Part shown: piece by piece, positions 1-7,749 of the stretch
How the letters are laid out: each line of letters begins with the position of its first letter
How positions within the stretch are numbered: the first letter of the stretch is position 1
Assembly: GCA_030412945.1 (NCBI GenBank)
Contig: JAUHJS010000002.1
Coordinates: forward strand, 566,504-630,503
Source of the DNA: Shiella aurantiaca
Lineage (GTDB): Bacteria; Bacteroidota; Bacteroidia; Cytophagales; Cyclobacteriaceae
Direction: 5' to 3'
DNA length: 64,000 bases
Position numbers and translations under genes: made by a program
Notes under the pieces: generated by a model
Database searches by the model: none
The model's input: the letters and a program-made list of their open reading frames with translations, nothing else
Told to the model about the DNA's origin: nothing

Positions 1-501
1 AGTCCGATTGTGATTAGTTTCAATGACTTGCGCAAAGGGCTCAATCCGGAACTTTTCAATGCGGGAATCCAGCCAGTGGCGTATCTGCTCGAAGGACAGT
101 TTATATCGGTATTCAAAAATCGTATGCTTCCCGAGGGGGTAAATCCAAATACAAAATCACAAGCTGCTGGTAAGGTGCTGGTGGTGGCCGATGGCGATTT
201 TGCCCGAAACGAGGTAGATATCAAATCGGGTAAGCCGCATCCCTTGGGTTTTGACCAATTTGCCCGCCAGACCTACGCCAATAATGATTTTATGCTCAAT
301 GCCATCAGTTATTTGGTAGAAGAGGAAGGGCTCATAACCGCCCGAAGCAAAGAAGTGAAAGTCCGCCCACTGGATAAAGTAAAGGTGGCCAAGGATACAC
401 TTTTCTGGCAGCTGATTAATGTGGCCTTACCTTTGCTAATGCTGGTGCTGGCCGGAATACTTGTGTATTTCTGGCGCAAAAGAAAATACACCTCTTTTTA
501 A
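1..501 (+). CDS. gldG: GldG, gliding-associated ABC transporter component (C-terminal part)
   Basis: The reading frame is already open at base 1 (Ser-Pro-Ile-Val-Ile-Ser-Phe-Asn-Asp), so this is the 3' end of a longer gene. The residues match the C-terminal part of GldG, the auxiliary component of the GldAFG ABC transporter used in Bacteroidota gliding. A single membrane helix near the end (LINVALPLLMLVLAGILVYF) is followed by a short basic tail, WRKRKYTSF. That fits a protein anchored by its C-terminus with its bulk outside the cytoplasm. The next gene starts 6 bases downstream, which suggests one operon. The family is judged from sequence memory and from the usual gldG-dnaN neighbourhood. 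Confidence 0.8.
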   Translation, partial: SPIVISFNDLRKGLNPELFNAGIQPVAYLLEGQFISVFKNRMLPEGVNPNTKSQAAGKVLVVADGDFARNEVDIKSGKPHPLGFDQFARQTYANNDFMLNAISYLVEEEGLITARSKEVKVRPLDKVKVAKDTLFWQLINVALPLLMLVLAGILVYFWRKRKYTSF

Positions 502-507
502 ATCGAT

Positions 508-1392
508 ATGAACCGTACCTTCCGATTGCTCCTGCTTTTTCTTTTCCTCGTGGCGGCCATCGTCATGCTTTTGTATCTGGACGGGGAAAGAGGAACCAAT
601 GCCCAGCTTCATTTTAAGATGGATGAGCCTTCGCGCATTTCGCAGGTGCTGATAGGGGAAGAAGCTAACAAGGTGCGCTTGGTGAAGCAAGGCACTCGAT
701 GGAGTTTGAACGATTCTCTTTATCTCGACCAAGACATGCTGAAAATCTTGCTGAGCGTGATGGAGAAAATGCAAATCAAGCGTGCTATAGAAGCGGCTGA
801 GCTGCAAGAGGTGTTGCGCCTATCCGGTGAGCCAGTTTCTGTTTTTGTATCGAGTGAAGAAGGGGAGGTGAAGCGCTGGAAGATTGCCGGAAATCCGCAA
901 AGCCTGCAAACCTATTTGCAATTTATGGGCGCTTGGTATGAGGTGTATTTGCCGGGCTACGATAGCTATTTAGCCGGATTTTTTCTCATGCCTACCCACA
1001 AATGGGAAAGTCTGCGGGTGTATGAAGGTACGCCTCAAAGCCTTTTCGAGATACAAGTCATAGCAGAAGATACCCTGCGCATGCTTCCTGAAAAAGGTGA
1101 ATTGGTACTGCAAGGAGGGGCTGCTTACGATACCCTTGCCACTGTGAAGTGGTTAGAATCAGCCATTCATTTTCAAGTAAAAGCCTGGAGCGATAGTGCT
1201 TATGCTTTTGGAACGCCCGAATTGAGCGTGCACATAGCCGATTTGAATCCTACTTTAGGATCTAAAATCAATCTTTACCGACAAGACAGCCTCTTTTTCT
1301 TGCAGCTCAATGGAAAGAAATGGGCTGAGATGGAAGCCAGCGACTGGCAATTTTGGCAAGGAATCCGTCAATCGTGGAAGGGTAATAATTAA
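508..1392 (+). CDS. DUF4340-like membrane-anchored protein
   Basis: This is a 294-residue protein with one N-terminal membrane helix (about residues 5-24, FRLLLLFLFLVAAIVMLLYL) and a long soluble part expected outside the cytoplasm. Its layout (anchor, then repeats of short strands with KLVKQGTRW-like 'value against residue' motifs) resembles DUF4340 proteins, which often sit beside GldG-like ABC components. It begins 6 bases after gldG, so it is probably co-transcribed and may be an accessory part of that transporter. The function is unknown. The family call is tentative; the coding call is firm. Confidence 0.6.
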   Translation: MNRTFRLLLLFLFLVAAIVMLLYLDGERGTNAQLHFKMDEPSRISQVLIGEEANKVRLVKQGTRWSLNDSLYLDQDMLKILLSVMEKMQIKRAIEAAELQEVLRLSGEPVSVFVSSEEGEVKRWKIAGNPQSLQTYLQFMGAWYEVYLPGYDSYLAGFFLMPTHKWESLRVYEGTPQSLFEIQVIAEDTLRMLPEKGELVLQGGAAYDTLATVKWLESAIHFQVKAWSDSAYAFGTPELSVHIADLNPTLGSKINLYRQDSLFFLQLNGKKWAEMEASDWQFWQGIRQSWKGNN

Positions 1393-1484
1393 TTCAGCCT
1401 ATATTTTGGGCGTGAATCTTTTATATCGATTATTTTTTTAACTTTACCGAGCTTTTTAAAACCAAACGAAACGAGTAATACCCA

Positions 1485-2609
1485 ATGAAGTTTATAGTTT
1501 CCTCATCCGTGTTGTTGAAGCAGCTTTCTGCTATCAACGGTGTTATCACCACCAACCCGGTACTTCCTATCCTTGAAAATTTCCTTTTTGTTATCGAAAA
1601 CGGCAACTTGACCATTACCGCTTCCGATTTGCAGACCTTTATGGTGACTGAATTGGAGGTGGAAGCAAAAGAAAACGGAAGTGTGACAGTGCCTGCCCGT
1701 ATTTTGTTGGAAACGCTAAAAAACCTTCCCGAACAGCCTGTAACTTTCTCAATCGATGAGAGTAGCTATACTGTGGAAATCAGTTCGGATAATGGACGTT
1801 ACAAGCTTTCCGGAGAAAGTGCTGTGGATTTTCCTAAGAAACCACCTGTTTCAGATGCGTATAATGTGGACATGTCCAGCGAGGTGCTAGGGGCAGCCAT
1901 CAACAATACTATTTTTGCTACCAGCAACGATGAGCTTCGTCCGGCCATGACGGGCGTGTTCGTAAAACTTGACGATACCAATATCACTTTTGTGGCTACT
2001 GACGGACACCGTTTGGTGCGCTACCGCAGGGTAGATGTAAGCTCCGATTCAGGTACTTCCATCATTATCCCTCGTAAGGCGTTGAACTTGTTGAAAAGTA
2101 CCTTGCCTTCGGATAATACCAATGTGTCGGTAGAGTTTAACTTATCGCATGCTATTTTCCGCTTCAATACCGTGCAGATTTTCTGTCGCTTGATTGATGA
2201 GCGTTTCCCTGATTACGAAAACGTAATCCCTCAGAACAATACCAACCATATGAGCATCAATCGTATGGAATTGCTAGGTTCATTGCGCAGGATTTCTATT
2301 TATGCCAATAAAACAACCCATCAGGTGCGCTTGAAAATCACCGGAAGTGAACTTCAGATTTCTGCAGAAGATTTGGATTTCTCTAACGAAGCCAATGAGC
2401 GCTTAACATGCGAGCACAATGGTGAAGATATCGAAATCGGCTTCAATGCGAAGTTTTTGGTGGAGATGCTGAACAACATCAGCTCCAAAGAAATTGCCCT
2501 GCAATTATCGGCTCCTAATAAGGCGGGTCTGATTGTACCAGCCGAAAAAGACAGCAATGAGGATATCCTGATGCTAGTTATGCCGGTAATGTTGAATAAT
2601 TACGTATAA
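1485..2609 (+). CDS. dnaN: DNA polymerase III beta subunit (sliding clamp)
   Basis: At 374 residues it has normal clamp length and is recognisable throughout: MKFIVSSSVLLKQLSAI at the start, VPARILLETLKNLP, the central FVATDGHRLVRYRR motif and a C-terminal LMPVM segment. The ring of two such subunits tethers the replicative polymerase to DNA and recruits repair factors. The gene follows the gldG unit after a 92-base gap and is closed by its own terminator. gldG next to dnaN is a common arrangement in the phylum. No oriC or dnaA is visible here. Confidence 0.97.
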   Translation: MKFIVSSSVLLKQLSAINGVITTNPVLPILENFLFVIENGNLTITASDLQTFMVTELEVEAKENGSVTVPARILLETLKNLPEQPVTFSIDESSYTVEISSDNGRYKLSGESAVDFPKKPPVSDAYNVDMSSEVLGAAINNTIFATSNDELRPAMTGVFVKLDDTNITFVATDGHRLVRYRRVDVSSDSGTSIIIPRKALNLLKSTLPSDNTNVSVEFNLSHAIFRFNTVQIFCRLIDERFPDYENVIPQNNTNHMSINRMELLGSLRRISIYANKTTHQVRLKITGSELQISAEDLDFSNEANERLTCEHNGEDIEIGFNAKFLVEMLNNISSKEIALQLSAPNKAGLIVPAEKDSNEDILMLVMPVMLNNYV

Positions 2610-2630
2610 TATTCTTGAAATCATAGAGTT

Positions 2631-2660
2631 AAGCCAAGCCTTTCGGGTTTGGCTTTTTTA
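2631..2660 (+). terminator. Intrinsic terminator after dnaN
   Basis: A 10-pair stem (AAGCCAAGCC with GGTTTGGCTT, one G-T pair) and a 5-base loop are followed by a T-rich run. It lies 22 bases after the dnaN stop. Confidence 0.8.
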
Positions 2661-2706
2661 TTTTCTGGAAAAATAACATACGATTAATGAAGAATTTGAA
2701 ATATTA

Positions 2707-2722
2707 ATTGTAATATTGCGAT
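2707..2722 (+). promoter_or_regulatory. Probable ArsR operator 1 (upstream of arsR)
   Basis: The 16-mer ATTGTAATATTGCGAT is an imperfect palindrome that ends 7 bases before the arsR start. It shares the identical core GTAATATTGC, in the same orientation, with the site before arsM. Consensus of the two: ATYGTAATATTGCRAT. Position and symmetry fit an autorepressor operator; binding is inferred. Confidence 0.6.
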
Positions 2723-2729
2723 GTAGATT

Positions 2730-3065
2730 ATGGGCGTAACAAAAACCGATTTATTCACCACAGAGCAAAATGAGCTGGCCAAAGTAGCCAAAGCCTTGGC
2801 GCATCCGGCCCGTATTGCTATCATTCAGCATTTGCTCAAAGCTAATGCCTGTATCAATAGCGATTTGGTGCAAGAGTTGGGCTTAGCACAAGCTACCATC
2901 TCCCAGCATTTGCGTGAATTGAAGGAGATTGGCATTATCCAAGGAACCATTGAAGGGGTATCGGTGAGTTACTGCATTAATCCTATAAAATGGAAGGAAA
3001 TTGAAGGACATTTTGTTACCCTATTTGGGCAGCTGTCCATCATTTCGGGTGGCTCTTGCTGCTAA
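2730..3065 (+). CDS. arsR: ArsR-family metalloregulator
   Basis: This 111-residue winged-helix repressor has the family core ALAHPARIAIIQHLL and the recognition helix AQATISQHLRELKEIGII (about residues 53-70). It should repress its own unit until As(III) or a similar thiophilic metalloid binds. The usual ELCVCDL pair in helix 3 is missing: only Cys41 lies there. The protein ends in GGSCC, so Cys110-Cys111 together with Cys41 or Cys82 are the likely metalloid ligands. ArsR proteins are known to place the site in different parts of the fold. It is followed by arsM after 49 bases. No arsB, acr3 or arsC is present nearby. Confidence 0.9.
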   Translation: MGVTKTDLFTTEQNELAKVAKALAHPARIAIIQHLLKANACINSDLVQELGLAQATISQHLRELKEIGIIQGTIEGVSVSYCINPIKWKEIEGHFVTLFGQLSIISGGSCC

Positions 3066-3083
3066 AAAAATTTGGTTCTATAT

Positions 3084-3099
3084 ATCGTAATATTGCAAT
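3084..3099 (+). promoter_or_regulatory. Probable ArsR operator 2 (between arsR and arsM)
   Basis: ATCGTAATATTGCAAT differs from the site before arsR only at two symmetric flanking positions. It ends 15 bases before the arsM start, so arsM may have its own ArsR-controlled promoter in addition to read-through from arsR. Confidence 0.55.
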
Positions 3100-3114
3100 T
3101 AAACAATTTTAATC

Positions 3115-3999
3115 ATGAAAACCGCAGAAGAACAAAAACAGCTAGTGAAAGAGAAGTACGCTGCTATTGCTTTGCAAGACAAGGCACTTAATGCTGCTTC
3201 TTGTTGTGGTTCGGGGCCTGCTTCGCAGGAAGTGTACAATATCATGTCCGATGATTATTCGCAATTGGAGGGTTACCGAGCGGAGGGCGACTTAGGCTTG
3301 GGTTGTGGCTTGCCTACGCAGTTCGCACAGATTGAAGAAGGGGATACCGTGATAGACTTGGGTTCGGGTGCCGGAAACGACTGTTTTGTGGCACGCCATG
3401 AGGTAGGCGCAAGTGGAAAAGTGATTGGCATCGATTTTACAGAGGCCATGATTACACGTGCCCGTCAGAATGCCGATTCCTTGGGTTTTAATAATGTGGA
3501 GTTCCGTCAGGGAGATATCGAAAATATGCCCGTGGGCGACCAAGTGGCCGATGTAGTGGTGAGCAATTGTGTGCTGAACCTAGTGCCGAATAAAAAGGCC
3601 GTAATGGCGGAGATTTTCCGTGTACTCAAGCCGGGCGGGCATTTTAGTATCAGCGATGTAGTGCTAGAGGGTGAATTGCCTCAGGCCTTGCAAGAAGAAG
3701 CCGAAATGTATGCCGGATGCGTGTCGGGGGCAATTCAAAAAAGCGAATACCTTGAAATGATACGAAGAGCAGGTTTTGAAAATATTACGCTTCAGAAGCA
3801 AAAAAACATTGTTATCCCATCTGATATCCTGAAAAAATACCTTAGTACTGAGCAGATAGAGGAGTTTCAGAAGGGCGGTACGGGAATCATGAGTCTTACT
3901 GTATATGCCGAAAAGCCGGGAGATAAAATTAAAAACAAACCTAAAATGAAGCTTGAGGAATTGCAGGCGGCTTGTAAGCCTGGTTCGGGCTGCTGTTAG
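3115..3999 (+). CDS. arsM: Arsenite S-adenosylmethionine methyltransferase
   Basis: This 294-residue enzyme methylates As(III) using SAM. The SAM motif DLGSGAGND is at residues 81-89 and the ArsM signature SNCVLNLVPNK at 150-160. The cysteines expected to hold As(III) are visible: Cys64 in LGLGCGLP and Cys202 in YAGCVSGA, with an extra pair Cys30-Cys31 (SCCGSG) and a C-terminal CKPGSGCC tail. It follows arsR and a second operator-like site, so expression should be induced by arsenite. Methylation gives volatile or exported organoarsenicals. Confidence is high because several family-specific motifs agree. Confidence 0.93.
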   Translation: MKTAEEQKQLVKEKYAAIALQDKALNAASCCGSGPASQEVYNIMSDDYSQLEGYRAEGDLGLGCGLPTQFAQIEEGDTVIDLGSGAGNDCFVARHEVGASGKVIGIDFTEAMITRARQNADSLGFNNVEFRQGDIENMPVGDQVADVVVSNCVLNLVPNKKAVMAEIFRVLKPGGHFSISDVVLEGELPQALQEEAEMYAGCVSGAIQKSEYLEMIRRAGFENITLQKQKNIVIPSDILKKYLSTEQIEEFQKGGTGIMSLTVYAEKPGDKIKNKPKMKLEELQAACKPGSGCC

Positions 4000-4104
4000 A
4001 TTTCAGTAACTATATAGAATGTATTTCGGTGCCTCTCTTTCTTAAAATCGGATAGAGTATTAAAGTTTGTAGTACACGTAAGTGATTTTAATCGCTTTCT
4101 ATTT

Positions 4105-4140
4105 AAAAAGCCATTCCGGAAGGGATGGCTTTTTGTTTTT
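4105..4140 (+). terminator. Intrinsic terminator after arsM
   Basis: Stem AAAAAGCCAT with ATGGCTTTTT, extended by TCC/GGG pairing, loop GGAA, then a T run. It lies about 105 bases after arsM. Confidence 0.75.
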
Positions 4141-4155
4141 TTGCAAATTTTCAAT

Positions 4156-4285
4156 TTATAGGTTATTAATTTACCTGTATTTAATAATTTTTAGTATTTT
4201 TTATTTTATATAGGGTAATATTTTAACCTATATGTTGTATATTGAATAGTATTTTACAGTTTATGGATTAAAATTTAACCTATAT
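4156..4285 (+). repeat. Cluster of AACCTATA-type motifs upstream of the ammonium transporter
   Basis: AACCTATAT occurs at 4225-4233 and again at 4277-4285, the latter ending 9 bases before the start codon. The same word is inverted at 4156-4164 (TTATAGGTT) and, with one change, at 4209-4216 (TATAGGGT). They form two inverted repeats: 4157-4179 (one mismatch) and 4208-4233 (7-base arms ATATAGG/CCTATAT). The surrounding DNA is very AT-rich. A regulator-binding array is the simplest reading; the regulator is unknown. Confidence 0.5.
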
Positions 4286-4294
4286 TCTATTAAA

Positions 4295-5632
4295 ATGAGT
4301 GTGATCAATAGGAAATGGCTACTTCCCTTCGCCTTATTGATGGGTATTTCGATTTTAGGTGCTTTCTGGCCCAAGCATATCCCTTCTGAGAATCTTCAAG
4401 GCTTGGATACTGGCGATACCGCTTGGCTGCTCACCGCTGCAGGTTTGGTTTTACTCATGACTCCCGGCTTGTCTTTTTTTTATGCAGGAATGGTGCGATA
4501 TAAGAATTTGGTGTCCACCATGTTGCAAAGCTTTATTGCTTTAGGCATTATTAGCATTTTATGGGTGTTGCTAGGCTTTAGTCTGGCCTTTGGAGAAAGT
4601 ATAGGAGGCGAAGGCATGGGGATAATAGGAAATCCGCTGACATATTTCATGTTTGATGGGGTAGGGATAAGTCCCAATCCTGATTTTGCTGCTACCATTC
4701 CCTTTGTGTTGTTTGCGCTTTTTCAGTTAAAATTTGCCATTATCACCCCTGCGCTAATTACAGGGGCTTTTGCTGAGCGGGTGCGTTTTTCAGCCTTTAT
4801 GCTCTTTATTTGCTTATTTAGCCTTTTGATTTATAGTCCACTAGCACACATGACCTGGCATCCAAATGGCCTGCTGAGGAATTGGGGTGTACTCGATTTC
4901 GCAGGCGGTACCGTGGTGCATATTTCGGCAGGCTTTGCGGCCTTGGCCGGTGCGCTTTTCTTGGGTAAACGATCACAGGCGGAGGCGCATGAGCCGTCCT
5001 ATATTCCCTATGTGTTGCTTGGTACGGGTATGTTGTGGTTCGGTTGGTTTGGTTTTAATGGCGGATCGGCTTTGGGCGCCAATGGTTTAGCGGCTATGTC
5101 GTTCCTTACTACAAACACCGCTTCTGCGGCAGCCATGCTGGCCTGGATTCTTTTCGATGGTATTCGTGGACGCAAACCTTCGGCTATGGGAGCCTGTATT
5201 GGCGCTGTGGTAGGTTTGGTGGCTATTACGCCAGCAGCTGGCTTTGTGAATGTAGGACAAAGCATTCTGATAGGCTCGGTGGCCAGCATCATTAGCAACT
5301 GGGCGGTTCATTTGAAATCGAAAACTTCTATAGACGATACTTTGGATGTGTTTCCTTGTCACGGAGTAGGCGGTATCTCGGGTATGATTTTTACTGGAAT
5401 CTTTGCCCATGAGGTGGGCTTGGTGTACGGAGACAGTACCACCTTCCTTTATCACTTATTGGCTTTGGTATTGGTCAGTATTTTTACATTTGGTGGCTCT
5501 TACTTTTTGTATTGGCTGACCGATAAAATTATTCCACTCAGAGTAAGCCAAGAGCACGAGGAACTCGGACTGGATCTCAGTCAGCATGGTGAAAAGGCAA
5601 GTCCTTATAAGGCGAGTGTGCTTGTTTCTTAA
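4295..5632 (+). CDS. amt: Ammonium transporter, Amt family
   Basis: This 445-residue membrane channel conducts ammonium or ammonia inward. An extra N-terminal hydrophobic segment (about residues 9-24) precedes the Amt core, as in Amt proteins with a cleaved or leader helix. The twin pore histidines are visible as His209 (GGTVVHISAGF) and His356 (FPCHGVGGISG), along with TPGLSFFYAGMVR and GAFAERVRF. No PII (glnB/glnK) gene is adjacent, which is less usual for this family. The 5' region carries repeated AACCTATA motifs that may place it under its own regulator. It ends in an intrinsic terminator. Confidence 0.95.
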   Translation: MSVINRKWLLPFALLMGISILGAFWPKHIPSENLQGLDTGDTAWLLTAAGLVLLMTPGLSFFYAGMVRYKNLVSTMLQSFIALGIISILWVLLGFSLAFGESIGGEGMGIIGNPLTYFMFDGVGISPNPDFAATIPFVLFALFQLKFAIITPALITGAFAERVRFSAFMLFICLFSLLIYSPLAHMTWHPNGLLRNWGVLDFAGGTVVHISAGFAALAGALFLGKRSQAEAHEPSYIPYVLLGTGMLWFGWFGFNGGSALGANGLAAMSFLTTNTASAAAMLAWILFDGIRGRKPSAMGACIGAVVGLVAITPAAGFVNVGQSILIGSVASIISNWAVHLKSKTSIDDTLDVFPCHGVGGISGMIFTGIFAHEVGLVYGDSTTFLYHLLALVLVSIFTFGGSYFLYWLTDKIIPLRVSQEHEELGLDLSQHGEKASPYKASVLVS

Positions 5633-5658
5633 TATTCCATAATATTTTAGAAGGAATT

Positions 5659-5698
5659 AAAGGGTTTGTCGTCTTAGGAATAAAACCCTTTTTACTTT
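5659..5698 (+). terminator. Intrinsic terminator after amt
   Basis: AAAGGGTTT pairs with AAACCCTTT around a 15-base loop, followed by a T-rich tract. Confidence 0.65.
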
Positions 5699-5727
5699 TT
5701 TGTTAGCTTGGGTTTTATTCCTGAATT

Positions 5728-6411
5728 ATGAAAAGAAGTAAACAGATACAAGGGCACCCCTATATTGAATATACCAAGCCCCATTATTCGGAGGAAGAAA
5801 TGAAAAGTCGTTCGCAGGCTTTTTATGAATGGCTAGACACCCGCAGGACAGTGCGCGATTTTTCGGATAAACCTGTCCCAAAAGAGGTGATAGATAATAT
5901 TTTATTGGCGTCCTCTACTGCACCTAGCGGGGCACACAAGCAGCCGTGGACTTTCTGTGTGGTACAAAGTGCGGAAATGAAAAAGCAAATCCGTGAAGCA
6001 GCCGAAAAAGAAGAATATGAAAGTTATCATAGCCGTATGAGTGAGGAATGGCTAAAAGATCTTCAACCCCTGGGCACCGACTGGCACAAACCTTTTCTGG
6101 AGATTGCACCTTATCTCATCATCGTTTTCAAAAGGGCGTACGAGCTGGATGAAAAGGGCGAAAAGAAGAATAATTATTATGTGAGCGAATCGGTGGGTTT
6201 GGCTTCGGGCTTGCTTTTGGCGGCCATTCACCAAGCCGGATTGGTGGCGCTCACGCATACACCCAGTCCTATGAACTTCCTTTCTAAGCTACTAAACCGC
6301 CCTGAAAATGAAAGACCTTTTTTGTTGATTCCGGTAGGGTATCCGGCAGAGGAAACCTTCGTGCCCGATTTGAAGAGAAAATCGCTGGAAGAAATTGCTG
6401 TATACTATTAG
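5728..6411 (+). CDS. Nitroreductase-fold flavoprotein, probable iodotyrosine deiodinase homologue
   Basis: This 227-residue FMN protein has the family FMN-binding segments RRTVRDFSDKPVP and STAPSGAHKQPWTFCVV (about residues 39-79). The lid contains Glu96, Tyr100 and Lys121 with spacings of 4 and 21. From memory, that is the spacing of the zwitterion-binding Glu-Tyr-Lys triad of human (157/161/182) and Haliscomenobacter (91/95/116) iodotyrosine deiodinase. TDWHKPFLEIAPYLI around the Lys also looks family-specific. The natural substrate in bacteria is unknown; reductive dehalogenation of halotyrosine is an inference. It stands alone between terminators and converges on murA. Confidence 0.8.
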   Translation: MKRSKQIQGHPYIEYTKPHYSEEEMKSRSQAFYEWLDTRRTVRDFSDKPVPKEVIDNILLASSTAPSGAHKQPWTFCVVQSAEMKKQIREAAEKEEYESYHSRMSEEWLKDLQPLGTDWHKPFLEIAPYLIIVFKRAYELDEKGEKKNNYYVSESVGLASGLLLAAIHQAGLVALTHTPSPMNFLSKLLNRPENERPFLLIPVGYPAEETFVPDLKRKSLEEIAVYY

Positions 6412-6438
6412 GGCCTGGTGTTTACCAAGCCCTTTTTT
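6411..6438 (+). terminator. Intrinsic terminator after the flavoprotein
   Basis: GGGC-TGG pairs with CCA-GCCC with one mismatch and loop TGTTTA, followed by six T. It starts at the last base of the stop codon and ends just before the murA stop on the other strand. Confidence 0.65.
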
Positions 6439-6441
6439 GTT

Positions 6442-7749
6442 TTATCCAATCCGTTCAATATCAGCCCCTAATCGGTTGAGGCGCGTATCGATGTATTGAT
6501 ATCCGCGGTCAATCTGCTCAATATTATGTATGGTGCTAGTACCTTCAGCCGAAAGCGCAGCAATCAGCAAGGAAACCCCTGCTCGGATATCGGGAGAAGT
6601 CATCTGTATACCTTTCAGCGGATAGCGTCTGTCGAGGCCAATTACAGTAGCCCTGTGCGGGTCGCAGAGAATGATCTGAGCGCCCATATCAATTAATTTA
6701 TCTACAAAGAAAAGACGGCTTTCGAACATCTTTTGGTGAACCAAAACTGTTCCTTTGGCTTGTGTGGCGGTTACCAAAATCACACTCAGCAAATCGGGGG
6801 TTAAGCCCGGCCAAATGGCATCGGCAATGGTTAGGATAGAGCCATCAATAAAGGTGTCAATCTCGTAATGGTCTTGTGCGGGAATGTGAATATCATCTCC
6901 TCTGAATCCCATTTGAATGCCCAAGCGCTGAAAGGTCTGTGGAATAATTCCCAGTTCGGCAATTTGGCAGTTTTTGATGGTGATTTCTGATTGGGTCATA
7001 GCCGCTAGGCCAATGAAGCTCCCAATCTCAATCATATCAGGCAACATGGTGTGCTCAGTGCCTTTTAGTTGGCTTACGCCTTCTATGTGGAGCAAGTTGG
7101 AACCTACGCCCGTAATCTGAGCGCCCATGCGGTTGAGCATTTTGCATAACTGCTGTATGTACGGCTCGCAAGCGGCATTGTAAATGGTAGTTTTACCCTT
7201 GGCCATTACAGCCGCCATAATGATGTTGGCGGTTCCGGTTACCGAAGCCTCGTCTAGCAACATATAAGTACCTTTGAGGTCGGAAGCGTCAATGGTATAA
7301 AACTCGTCTTTGGTATCGTAGCTAAAGCGTGCGCCTAGTTTTTCAAATCCGATGAAGTGGGTATCCAATCGTCTGCGGCCAATTTTATCACCCCCGGGGC
7401 GCGGCATTTTGCCTTTGCCATAACGTGCCAACAAAGGCCCCAGAATCATGATAGATCCACGCAAGGCAGCGGCTTTGGCCTTGAAATCGTCCGTTTCCAG
7501 AAAGTCGATATTGATATTGGAGGCCGTAAATCGGTACGATTCATCTCCTACTTTTTGCACCTCGCAACCCAAGTCGGCCAGAAGTTCAATCAGTTTCATT
7601 ACATCCCTGATATTGGGGATTTTATGAATTGTAACCGGCTCAGCCGTGAGAAGAACGGCACAAATTATCTGTAAAGCCTCATTTTTGGCACCTTGCGGGG
7701 TAATCTCGCCTTTTAGGCGATTCCCACCTTTAACTTTGAAAGAAGCCAT
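6442..7749 (-). CDS. murA: UDP-N-acetylglucosamine 1-carboxyvinyltransferase, Asp-type
   Basis: MurA (435 residues) transfers enolpyruvate to UDP-GlcNAc, the first committed step of peptidoglycan synthesis. Lys22-Asn23 (AKNEALQ) and the R-P-G-G loop are present. In that loop the usual Cys (E. coli Cys115, which fosfomycin alkylates) is Asp121: RPGGDKIGRRRLDTHF. Asp at this position is known in naturally fosfomycin-insensitive MurA of Mycobacterium, Chlamydia and Borrelia. The start overlaps the stop of the DUF4290 gene (TAATG), so translation is probably coupled. It is the last gene of a minus-strand unit with uvrD and DUF4290. Confidence 0.96.
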   Translation of the reverse strand: MASFKVKGGNRLKGEITPQGAKNEALQIICAVLLTAEPVTIHKIPNIRDVMKLIELLADLGCEVQKVGDESYRFTASNINIDFLETDDFKAKAAALRGSIMILGPLLARYGKGKMPRPGGDKIGRRRLDTHFIGFEKLGARFSYDTKDEFYTIDASDLKGTYMLLDEASVTGTANIIMAAVMAKGKTTIYNAACEPYIQQLCKMLNRMGAQITGVGSNLLHIEGVSQLKGTEHTMLPDMIEIGSFIGLAAMTQSEITIKNCQIAELGIIPQTFQRLGIQMGFRGDDIHIPAQDHYEIDTFIDGSILTIADAIWPGLTPDLLSVILVTATQAKGTVLVHQKMFESRLFFVDKLIDMGAQIILCDPHRATVIGLDRRYPLKGIQMTSPDIRAGVSLLIAALSAEGTSTIHNIEQIDRGYQYIDTRLNRLGADIERIG

